A stretch of 64,000 bases of DNA from NCBI GenBank assembly GCA_034440635.1, contig JAOTON010000202.1:372001-436000 (forward strand), given 5' to 3'. Shown one piece after another: positions 33,666 through 43,844 of this stretch. A program made the position numbers and the translations under genes. The stretch comes from Lepas anatifera (lineage: Eukaryota; Arthropoda; Thecostraca; Lepadidae). The notes beneath the pieces were generated by a model, which saw only the letters and a list, made by a program, of their open reading frames with translations, was not told the DNA's origin and did not search any database. Numbering within the stretch: position 1 is the first letter of the stretch; every line of letters begins with the position of its first letter.

Positions 33666-35941
33666 CACGTTGTTGTTGTTGTTGCTCCCTCTGGGCCCTC
33701 AGCGAGGGCCATAGCCCAGGGGCTCCCTGTGGCGGTAGTAGCCACCGACCAAGGCCGCCACTAGTTCGTCGTCTCGCAGCTGCTGTGGGTCTAGGTGGAT
33801 TGATCCTGTCTGGCGCAGGCGGGTGCCAGCGAGGGACGGGCACCTCAGGAGGACATGCTCAGGCGTGTCCGCCTCCTCACGACAGACTGCGCAGCGCGCG
33901 GCGGGGCACTGCTTGTCTGGGCACTGCGCGCACTCCGGTGAGGGGTGACGGCCGATTCGATGGAGGTACTGGAGGGACCCGCCCCAGTGACCGGCCCTCA
34001 GCTGGTGAATATCCGTGGCCGCGTCACGGTCCTCTCCGGCGTTGGGGGGGCGGCAGGTGAACCCCCATTATCCGTTTGTAGAAGCCGTCCGGCCAGCTAT
34101 CGCTCCACTTCTTGGTGGTGTTGCGGGCCACGGCCTTCGTGATTGTCCCGACGTCGACTGGGACGCTGAGCTGCGGCAGGGCGGAAGCCTCCTTTGCCAG
34201 GGTGTCGGCCCTCTCGTTCCCTGCGAGTCCACAGTGGGCGGGAACCCACTGGAGGTGGATTTGTTGGCTGCGGGCTGTAATGGCGGAGAGAAGCCGCCAG
34301 ATCTGCTGTCCCACAGGCGAAGACTGCGCCGCGGCACCCCGCCAGGGGAGGAGAGCGCCGCCTGCGAGTCTGTGCAGACTACCAGTGGCAGCAGTGCTGG
34401 GTCGCCTGTCAGCTGGATAAAGTCCTCCAGTGCGGCTTTCAGGGCGTATAGCTCAGCCCAGGTGCTTGAGCATAGCTCTCCGGCCGCCGCACGAACTTCT
34501 CTGGTGTCACCGGAGGGGAGGACCAGGAGACCTCCGCCGCCGCCCCGCATAGTGCCCCCCACGGCGGATCCGTCTGACCAGATCCACGTGGCTCTGGTGG
34601 GTAGGTCGGCCAGGTGTTCCTCGGCCGCCGCGCGACGCACCGCTTCATGGGCGGCCCGGCGGCCCTGTGGGCCGATATCCAGTGTGATATCAACCCCGTC
34701 TCTCGTTGTCCAAGGTGGTGTGGCGACGACCAGGCGCTCCTCCACCCTGACGTCTGCTATGCCCATCTCTCTCAGGGCCTCTCTCCCGGTCTCCCGCCAG
34801 CCGGATGTGCCCAGTCGTCTCCGGGGGTAGCCTCGGCGACGTCTCGAAGGGGGTCCCTAGCGGGGAGAGATACGGCCCGGCACTGCATGCGCGCCGAGAG
34901 CACTCGTCGTCTGGAACGGGCCGTTGGGAGTCCTGCTTCCGCCATGGGGGGGTCCATAGGGGTAGACTGTGGGCAGCCCGTGACCGCCCGGGCTGCTGCT
35001 CGCAGCTCCCTGTCTATAATGTCGACATGGGAGTCGGAGGCCGCGGGGAGCCACGTCGCGGCGGCGAATTCTAGGGCTCCGCGGACGTAGCAGTTGGCTA
35101 TGGTCCGCAGTTGCTTCTCCCGCAGACATCACGACCGACCGGTGAGCTGGCGGAGTTGCGCTATCCTCGGCTTCACTTTCTTCCGCAATGTGTTGCAGTG
35201 TTCCCCAAAGTGGAGAAGCCTGTCGAACGTCACACCGAGAAGTTTCAGGTGTGCTTGACCGGTCACAGGGGTACCGGCGACTCTGATCTGGAGGTGTCTG
35301 GCGTCGTGGGCCCACTGGGAGAGCACCAGAGCTTGCGTTTTGTGTCCCGCGATGGACATCTTCCACTGTGTGGCCCAGCGGGTCATCACGTCGGCCGCCT
35401 GTTGGGCTCTTGTTTGGGCCAGTTCCATGGAGCTGCCGGCACTCAGCGTCGCAGTGTCGTCGGCATACATAAATATGTCCGTGCGGGCGACCTGGCGCAG
35501 GACGACGATGAGGTCCGCAGACCATACGGTGTACAGCGACGGGGCCAACACCGAACCCTGCGGGAGGCCGGCGCGGAAGATCCGCTCCTTGCTCCGGGTC
35601 CCGTTGTTGCCCGTGCAGAGAGCCGCCGTATCATCGGCGTACAGGTAGGGGGAGCATCCGGGAACCGCGCGGAGTGCGTCTACCAGCCGAGCCGCCCATA
35701 ACAAAAATAAAATTGGCGATAAGACACTTCCTTACGGCAGGCCAGTTCGGAAAATGCGCTCACTGGAAAGCACTTTGGCAGCCCCATCTCCAGTAGACGA
35801 ACGCGTAGCAGGTGGTGGTCCACTACGTCGTTCGCGTGCGCGAAATCAAACGCGACGAGAACGTATTTCCACGCGATCTGTCCATCGGGAGGGCGGCTGT
35901 GTCTCGATTTAGGCATGCACAGTGCACGCTCACCTCTTCTC
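33666..35941 (-). mobile_element. Ingi-like LINE (minus), GC-rich, 5'-truncated
   Basis: The 3' end is marked by a (CAA)n tail (complement at about 33668-33684) only about 15 bp after the ORF stop. Such short-repeat tails and very short 3'UTRs are typical of I-superfamily LINEs. Codon use is much more GC-rich than LINE-A. The upstream edge is the TTAA (35942-35945) where a DNA transposon is inserted; sequence beyond that transposon (36866 on) is not recognisably the same LINE. Confidence 0.75.
33699..35941 (-). pseudogene. Ingi-like LINE ORF: duplicated RT core, RNase H, Cys/His C-terminus
   Basis: From 35941 down: an RT palm block (VAFDFAHANDVVDH), a frameshift, GLP-stop-GSVLSPILFLLWAARL, then YLYADD (35630-35641). 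A second GLPQGSVLAPSLYTVW and MYADD (35457-35471) follow, so the RT core occurs twice. The frame breaks near 35128. RNase H: ATWIWSDGSAVGGT, SSTWAELYALKAAL (catalytic Glu), CTDSQAAL, a frameshift near 34320, then WVPAHCGLAGNERADTLAKEA. After another frameshift near 34030 the end has CAVCREEADTPEHVLLRCPS, a zinc-binding-like motif, and the stop at 33699-33701. Not functional. Assignment to Ingi/I rather than another RNase H-bearing clade is inference from motif style. Confidence 0.75.
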
Positions 35942-36865
35942 TTAACACCCGCACTGGAGGGGGTCTGGCACTAACGCGCACTGGAGGGGGGGCCTGGTAG
36001 GCCCCCTAAGATCTCGGAAACTAAGAGGGTTAGAAAAACGCCACTTGGTAGGTGGGTGGGGGCTATAGTGGTCTACATGATGATCAATTTTCATTGACCT
36101 AGGTCAATATCTTCAAGGTCAAACGAGGTCGTAAATGTCAAATATTGGCCATGCTGGTATCGATTGATAAATGCTGTGATTATGCAGGAAAATGGTGGGA
36201 ATAAGCTAAAGGCGGACAAGGTTCATAGAGAAGAGGTCTCAAAGAGGCTTCCCCACAACTTTTGGGTCAAGGTCATTCAAGGTCATTGACCTTTAAGGTC
36301 ACCATATGGTATACTACTTATTATTTACACTTTGACTAACACTGTAGCCACTGTTTGGCGGGAAATGAGGATTGACCTTTCCCAATGACCTTTGACCTTG
36401 ACCTTTGACCTTGATCTTTGTATTGGGGTACCCTACCGATGACGTCATAGCATAATATATGTCAGACGGGGTAACGTCATTTGGCCGGACGCACAGTGTT
36501 CAGTGACCTTGAAAGTGCAGATATGACCTTGACCTGTGACCTTTGACCTTGACCTTGACTTTCATGTGAAGTGACCTTGACATATAGTCCCGCTTATATG
36601 ACGTTATGACGTCACCACTCGGTCTTCAATGCAAGCTAACTGGTCCGACCGCGCGTTTACGGCGATCTCAAAATGCAGGTCTGACTTTGAAAACCTATAA
36701 GTCAAAAAATTTTCGGCCGATTTTCAAAAAGTCTTCACCAATCGACGCGCTATTAAATTCTGTTAAATGTGGCCAGGTTTCGTTTTTCGGCTACCAGTGG
36801 TTCTCCGGCCACCTCGGAAAAACAGGTGGGGGGGCCTCCGAGGCCCCCTCCAGTGCGCGTGTTAA
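35942..36865. mobile_element. TTAA element b (916 bp), non-autonomous
   Basis: Element proper 35946-36861 between TTAA duplications (35942-35945, 36862-36865). Its ends are inverted: CACCCGCACTGGAGGGGG at left, CACGCGCACTGGAGGGGG at right (complement). The left is the complex end: the CGCACTGGAGGGGG core is repeated after a 9-nt spacer and followed by a G-run/C-run palindrome and CTAAGATCTCG. The interior has about 19 AGGTCA/TGACCT hexamers by hand count. No transposase ORF. TTAA targeting suggests piggyBac- or Kolobok-like mobilisation; the C-rich termini fit piggyBac better. Confidence 0.85.
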
Positions 36866-38320
36866 ATGATGCGTCCTGAACTTGACCTGAAGACGATGGT
36901 TGAATGTACAAGGGGATGGTCAGTGACAAAATATACTTGTTTTATCAATCTGAGTTGTCTTTTCACTTCGATCTGAACACTGCACATCATCATTAAACGC
37001 GCAAATCACAGTCAATAAACGAAAAAAGTTATCAATTTATCAAGATAGTACTTGGACACGTTGAAACTGTTTTATTTTTTATTTTAGTGGGTCCCATTTA
37101 TCACAAATCACACATGCCTATTCCTGACATGATCTTTTTCAGCATTCAATCACATGACTACCAAAATTCTCTTAACACCTCTCGAAATTTCACGGACAAG
37201 AGCAATTCTCCTGCGATTATTTTCAATGTCCTCTCACCATTATCTTACGAATCGTGGCCACGTGGAAAGGCAAAATGATGCTTATCATATTTGATATTAA
37301 AATAAACTTAACCCCTCTTCACAAATAGAAAAATCCTCAGATATGTACCTTTATGTTCAGCTGTTGTATGTTCCCAAGTGTCTTGCATTTCTCCATGACC
37401 TAGTGGCAGTTACAGTTTTTTAAGAGGTTCCGAAAAAGTATGGAATGAACTGTTTAGCAATTCGTCGTTTCAAATATCACGCCAAATAGGCATCTTGCTT
37501 GCCTGGTACAAACTGTTATGGCTGGGGGAGGGAGGGACAGAACGTTGTTAAAAATACGATCCACAAAAATGACGGCAACCGAAAACCGAATACCATAGGC
37601 GCCCTTTGGGTGAAACGTTGATGGTAAAGTGCTTGCTCTGAGACTCTGCTTTTCCCCCACTTACCAAAGTTCTAGATCCGCCCATATGCAGATCCAGGGG
37701 GCAAAGGGGAGGGACAGATGCAGCCTCCCCGATCGATCCTCGTCGCCCCCTGAAATGATCACGGCGCATCCTGAAAGGTCGATGGCACTCGCCTGAAATT
37801 GCGCTTCCCACCCTCCCCCCAGGATGCGAAAATCGGTGCTCACCGATAGGATTCTACGCCCACCTGATAGGTTTTTTTCGGTCAAAAGTGGCGCTCCCTG
37901 CTCCGGATGGCGCCCCAGGGAAAGGTGCCCCCCCTCCGATTGGCAATTCTGGATCTGCCTATGGATCCGTCACTGTTCAAGAGCAAGCAATTCACAGGAA
38001 AAGCAGGAAAATATCAAATGTTAGCGGGGATTGGTGCGGCCAAGGTAATTGATGATGCTAACAAATTTTTTTGTTATGTGGATAAAATTATTTGGTGGCC
38101 ACACGGGATTGGAATGGCACTCCTGGCTTCCTATGAAATGGGCAGTGTGCTAAAAGATTATTTCGTCAAGTCAATATCAAATTATCAACATTTAGTTTTA
38201 TACAGGGCACTGTTCACTGCAGTGATACAAGAGTGCTGTCCTCTTTCTGTGGGTTTATGACAACCGGTAGGGATCGTTTTAGCCTCAAATATGACTTTTG
38301 TGGTATTTATTTGGCCATTT
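36866..38320. other. Unassigned AT-rich region
   Basis: No convincing gene. The longest open frame (37907-38260, 117 codons) has no domain I recognise. Two copies of a GATCYGCCYATG-like motif (about 37676 and 37961) resemble one at about 54917 inside TTAA element d, hinting at old dispersed repeat fragments. Confidence 0.5.
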
Positions 38321-38321
38321 G

Positions 38322-38640
38322 GCGCCCAGGTAGCTCAGTTGGTAGAGCGTCGGGCTCCGGCCCGCTGCTGAGAAGCATGCAGTGGCAGTGAATGTCCAGG
38401 CTTGGGATCGGTTCCCCTGAGACGCTCCGGCGCTCAATCGTTTGCCCGACGTAGGTCGGCTGGCAACTGACTGATGAGAGGGTGACCTGAGCGAGGCGGC
38501 CATACCTGTGCTTTGTGGGAGGTTAAACTTTGGCTTCTAAATCAACCCTTCATTGTGGGCGTTGCTCGTCCGGGTGGTAGGGTCGGGGTCTCCGTGACAA
38601 GTCCCTTGATGACTTTAGTGAGACTCAGACTCCAACAGCC
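38322..38640 (+). mobile_element. tRNA-derived SINE candidate
   Basis: The head resembles a tRNA 5' half: TAGCTCAGTTGG at 38331-38342 fits the pol III A box (D-arm) and is followed by a GC stem with a CTCCGGC-like loop. A B-box-like GGATCGGTTCCCC lies near 38404-38416 but departs from the consensus. The distance between the boxes is too long for a real tRNA because of an inserted stretch, and a tRNA-unrelated tail follows. Could also be a decayed tRNA pseudogene. Confidence 0.4.
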
Positions 38641-38939
38641 GTACTGGGAAGAACTTGGACGAAATTAAAAAAAATTGCGCAAATAAAATTTGACCCCTTT
38701 GGCGTTTTCCAAACCCGGTTTGGCCTTTTCCCGTCGAAAAAACTCGTAGTCCTGGGCAGCATCTCTAATCTTTAGAACATGGAATAACAAAAATTGGGAG
38801 ACATTTTTTTAACACTAGCCCATCTAAATTGTATTAACGCCACCTCCAAATGGGGGTTGATCCACCGAAGACACTATAATGGCCATCACAAGAAAATCTC
38901 CCCCCCGCTGAGTGTTCCATAAAAAATTGCTCTACTTTG
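38641..38939. other. Unassigned spacer
   Basis: No open frame, RNA or element recognised. It leads into the satellite at about 38940. Confidence 0.4.
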
Positions 38940-41092
38940 TTCTCCAGGGGGTGCCATTCCTATCTATGGGTGATTATTCTTTCCAGAGGGGGCGCCTTTT
39001 ACTGTCCAGGGGTGCCTGTGCTAACCAGGGGCGCATATGCTATCCCGGGGTGCCTTTGCTCTTCTTTAGGGGCGCCTCTGCCGTCCAGGGGTGCCTATGC
39101 TATCCAGAGGGTGTCTTCTGTCCATAGGGCGCTTCTGCTATCTGGGGTGCCTTTAGTATCAAAGGGCGTATTTGCTGTTTTGGGGGCGCCTATGCTATCC
39201 AGAGGGCGCCCGTGTTGTTCAGGGAGCGCGATTGCTATTCAAGGGAGCTTATGATATCCAGAGGGGTGCCTTTGCTCTATGGGGGAGGGCGCCTCTTGTT
39301 GTACAAGAGTGCCTGTGCTAACCAGAGGGCGCCTATGCTATCTAGGGGCGTTGTTACTCCTCAATGGGGGGGTGCCTTTTCTGTCCAGGGGCACCTCTGC
39401 TGTCTAGAGGTCGCCTTTGCTATCCAGATGGGGGCCTTTATTCAAGGGGGAGGGCGCTTTTTGCTGTCCAGGGCGCAGCTTTGATGTCAGAGGGCGCCAT
39501 TCATATTTTAAAGTGTATTTTATTTTACACAGAGGGTACTACCTCTTCAGATAGGCGACGTGTCTGATTTTCTCTTGACCGGCCGGGGGCGCCGGCCAAA
39601 TCCGGGGTGCCACCCAAATCCGTGGGAGCCTCCCCGGACGAGGTCAAAACCAGGTGTGCGAAAAGATACTTTTGCACACCATCATTTTTCAAGGTGTACA
39701 TCTGAACACCCTGTCCCGCGAAATCCGCCGTCCCTGCCGCCGTTGCTCTCCGAGGGGCGTCTTTTTCTCTCCAGGAGGCACCTCTGCGCTCCAGGGGGCG
39801 CCTTTCCTATCCAAGGGCGCCTATACTATCCAGGAGAGCGCCTTTTCTCTGCGGTAGGCGCCTTTTGCTGTCCAGGGGTGCCTGTGCTAACCACGGGGGC
39901 GCATGTGATATCCAGAGGCGCCGTTTCTCTTCTTCGGAGATGCCTCGGCTATCCAGGAGGCGCCTACGCTATCCAAGAGCGCCTATGCTATCCAGAGGGA
40001 TACCTTTGCTCCATGGCTGCGCCTTTTGCTTTCCAGGGCGCAGCTTAAGGGGTGCCATTCATATCTGAAAATGTCTTCCTCACAGAGGATCCTACCTCTT
40101 CAGGTAGGCGGTGATCAGGCTTGATTTTCTCTGACCGGCTGGGTGCGCCGGCCAAATCGAGTGCCACCCAAATCCGTATAGGGGGGGCGCCTCTTCGGAC
40201 ATGGTCAAAACCAGGTGTGCAAAAATGTACTTTTGCACACCATCACTTTTTCATGATGTGCACCTGCAGACCCTGTCCCACGGAATCCGCTTCAAGGGAG
40301 CTTATGCTATTCAGAGGGAGTGCTTTGCTCAATGGGGGGGGCGCCTTTTGGTGTACAGGAGTGCCTGTGCTAACCAGAGGGCGCCTATGCTATCCAGGGG
40401 CGTCGTTATTCCTCTACTGGGGGGGCGCCTTTTTCTATCCAGGGGTACCTCTTGCTGTCTAGGGGGCGCCTTTGCTTTCCAAGGGCGCCTATGCTATCCA
40501 GAGGGGCGCCTTTTCTCTGCGGGGGGGCGCCTTTTGCTGTCCAGGGGTGCCTGTGCTAACCAGGGGGCGCATGGGATATCTAGGGGCGCCGTTTCTCTTC
40601 TTCCGAGGCGCCTCAGCTGTCCAGGAGGCGCCCACGCTTTTCAAGGGCGCCTATGCTATCCAGAGGGGCGCCTTTACTCAAGGGGGGGCGCCTTTTGCTT
40701 TCCAGGGGGCAGCTTTGATGTCAAGGTGCGCCATTCATGTATGAAAATGTATTTCACAGAGGGTCCTACCTCTTTGGGTAGGTGGTGATTAGGCCTGATT
40801 TTCTCTGACCGGCCGGGGGCGCCGGCCAAATCCGGGGGTGCCACCCAAATCCGTGGGGGGAGGGGGGGCGCCTCTCCGGACTAGGTCAAAACCAGGTGTG
40901 CGATAAGATACTTTTGCACACAAACATTTTTTCATGGTGTGCAACAGCAGACCCTGTCCCGCGGAATCCGCCGCCCCTGCCGCCGTTGTTCTCCGGGGGG
41001 TGTCTTTTTCTCCCCAGGAGGCACCTCTGCTCTCCAGGGGGCGTCTTACCTACCCAAGGGCGCCTATGTTATCCAGGGGCGCCAGACAGGAG
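38940..41092 (+). repeat. GGCGCC-rich satellite with higher-order repeat
   Basis: Imperfect units of about 25-45 bp around GGGGGCGCCTNTGCTNTCCAG, all in one orientation. They are interrupted three times by a related segment of about 250 bp (39487-39760, 40045-40290, 40730-41000). That segment carries CTACCTCTTCAG, GATTTTCTCTGACCGG, GGGCGCCGGCCAAATCC and an inverted repeat around TTTTGCACACC. The spacing gives a higher-order period of about 560-690 bp. Open frames up to 195 codons run through it with repeating peptide patterns (for example SRGA and AIQG); I treat them as chance. The right end is cut by A5. Confidence 0.85.
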
Positions 41093-42072
41093 AGGCTTGC
41101 CTGACTGACACCCTGCTTGAGCGTTTGCCGGCAGGTCTGGTGTCGTTGCTGCTTGCTGTCGTTGCTGCTTGCTGCGTTTCCTGCTGCGAAGACAAGAAGG
41201 AGTAGAAGACTTTTTCAAGACCTGCTCCCGGCTCAAGTCTTCGCTGCGACCGGTCTGTCCCACCGACCACTGTTTTTACAGCTGGTCGGTGCGGTACCTG
41301 ACTCCAGCCGGCCTCACCAGCCGCTGTTTTTACAGCTGGTTGGTGTGGTGCTGTTGGACGTCAGCTGGTCTGTTCGGTAATTACCCTATCGGTCCAGGTG
41401 GTCTTGGTTTCTTGGATTCCAGCCACCTGGTACCTCTTCTTCTCAGTCCCATAACCCTACTCTTTCTCTATTATCTCTTTTACTCTTTGGCCGGAAACCC
41501 GAGCGGTGGGACGTTTGTCCCGGGGTGAGCACGCTTGTTGGACCTCGTCAGTCCTTGGGCGTGTGGCTTTGGCTGGACCTAACGGTCCTCCATTGCTAAA
41601 ATCCTTAGAACGCAAGGCCATCTCACTTTCACCCCCGCTTAATAGAAGCGGGTCCCCACTCAAACCCTCCACCCGGGCTGCGTCTTTGCAAGGGTACCAC
41701 GGTACCTGCCCCTAGGGATTCACCAGCATAGGCCCCAGTCAGGCTCCTTTTAGAGGCTGAGTCAGCCACCTAGGCCCCTGTTAGGTCCCGAAGAGGCACC
41801 TGCCTCCCCTCCGGCTTAAACCCCCTCTTAGTGGCTGAGTCAGCCTTTTGCACACACATTTCTAAGGCTAGGTGCTTTTACTAAGCACTCCCCAGATAGG
41901 ATAAGAATCCCACACCCAACCCTAGCTAGGTTAATACTCCCACTAGCTTTGATAGTAACAGTAGGACCCCATTCTCCCTAATTCAACTTCTCTAGCCATT
42001 TCTACCCAAAAGGTGTTAGCAAAGCTAATACCAAGTATCCCATTTAAACTTAAACGTACCATTTATACAACC

Positions 42073-43836
42073 ATGGCTTCCAACTCTCTGTTCCGTCCCT
42101 CCAGCCCCCGTTTGAACAAATCCAACCTGCCAAGCGGAGCACCTACCTTTCTACGCACCAAAACTTGGCCAAAGAGTCTACCTTTAATCTGGATAAGGCC
42201 ATCAGCCAAAAAGTGAAAGGTAGTTTTGAGATCATCAAACATCAAAAAGATATCCTGATCAAAACCTCAAATCAGGAATCAGCCCGAGCCCTGCTGGCCA
42301 CAAAAACTTTTGGGTCAAAACCAGTTATCTTTTAAGTTCATCACTCCCTTAACTTCTACCGGGGCATCATCAATGCCCCGGAAGTGTCCCATCTCTCTGA
42401 TGTGGACCTTGAGCACATGTTTGACTTCAATGGTCAAAATGTGCTAGCCCTTGAAAAGTTGAACCCCAACAAAAATGCTACTCAAAGAGACCCACGTCTA
42501 AGAGACCACCGTTTCATCGTCACCTTCGACACAAAGTGTCGGGATGACTGCGGCCAAATTAAACTGGGCGACTGCGTCTACCCAGTTAGGCCGTACTACC
42601 CCTCCCTATTCGTTGCCAAATTTGTCAACGGTACGGGCACGTAGAAACAAATTGTAAAAACCCCACCCCACGATGCGGCAAGTGCAGTGCTAAGCACCGC
42701 ACTAAAGAGTGCACATCTAAAAGCCTCAAGTGTGCTGCCTGTGGCGGCACTCATGGGACTTATAATCCCAAGTGCCCGACCTGGCTCCGAGAAAAAGAGG
42801 TTAACGTTCTGGCTGAGGGAAAAAAGCTCCCGTTTGACCTGGCCCGCAAACAAGTGCTGCAAAAGAAAAAAGCCGCATAGTCCCAAAAAGCTGTGGTAGC
42901 AGGGCCACCACAGCAGCCCCCAGCACAGCCGGCCAGGAACACCCCATTTCGAAGCAGCCTCAGCCACCCAAAAACACAAGCCGCCACATCCGCCCTCTAA
43001 TGGAGCCCCTTTTCTTGGCGCCCATCAGGCCGTCCGTCCCCCTCCCCCCACCACGTGGCGCAATCACTTTTTGGCGTAGGTGGACGCCCGCTGCGGGCTG
43101 GGAGGATCTCCCGACCCGCACTAGTTCTCCGCCAGGTCTTCCGACCGAAAATCCTCCCACCCCTCAGGCACCTAAAATCACCAGGAAGACCTGGACACCC
43201 GCAGCAGGGTGGCAAAGCCACTCTGCACGAGTGCCTGACAAGTCTGATTTCCCTTCGCTACCTGCCCCCAAGCACTCTAAATTCACCGGTGCTCCCCTTC
43301 CCAGGTGCCGCCAAAGGCAGGCACCGAGAAGGCCTCTAACGAGTGGCAGCCCACCCCCTCAGGGTAAAACGGCTGCCACTCAAACCAAAGTCCAAAAAGT
43401 AAATATTTCAATCCAAACTGAAACTGCTCCTCTCTCCTTGGAATGAGGCGACGCTTCTTTCCAAATAGCACCGACCACCCGCACTTGCGGATCTCAAACC
43501 GACCTCATAGGTCATTTTATGCAGTTTAAGTTTTCAGGTGAACTTGAAACGTCAGACGACAAAAGTCAGTCTGACCACGAGCTGTCCGGGACAGAGACCG
43601 ACTCTGACGCCAGCAGTGCATCAGAGACGAGCTCTGCAAAAACTGTTGTTAACACTTCTAGAGCTCCCCTCCTGGAAACCCCCAGTCCCGGCACCTCCAG
43701 CCCCGGCAGCTCACCCGTAGCAAGGAAAACTAGCTTTTCCAGGCACTCTACCCCAGTTTCTCCTGCTAGCGATAGCAGCAGCAGCAGGTGCTCGTATAAC
43801 CTTCTTAAGCGTAGATCCCCTAAGCACAAACGTTAA
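42073..43836 (+). pseudogene. LINE-A ORF1 (A5), gag-like, decayed
   Basis: ATG at 42073. About 14 nt are missing around the GAWLVGTYL segment (42140), a stop occurs near 42334 (CTTTTAAG), and frames shift at the first knuckle (near 42600) and near 42865 and 43445. The zinc knuckles, Pro-rich and acidic regions and the basic KRRSPKHKR tail are recognisable piecewise. Stop 8 nt before ORF2. Confidence 0.85.
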
Positions 43837-43844
43837 AAACCACC

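Noticed and set aside
36370..36560. CRISPR-like array of TGACCT repeats
   Set aside because: Hexamers with 0-2 bp spacing and no spacer structure, within a eukaryotic transposon.
37907..38260. 117-codon plus-strand frame
   Set aside because: No recognisable domain and it begins in repeat-like sequence; not supported as a gene.
38322..38430. Functional tRNA gene
   Set aside because: The A box is good but the B box and anticodon arm do not fit and the spacing is too long.
40201..40788. 195-codon frame with repeating peptide in the GGCGCC satellite
   Set aside because: Tandem repeat coding by chance; several frames are open in parallel and no gene signals are present.
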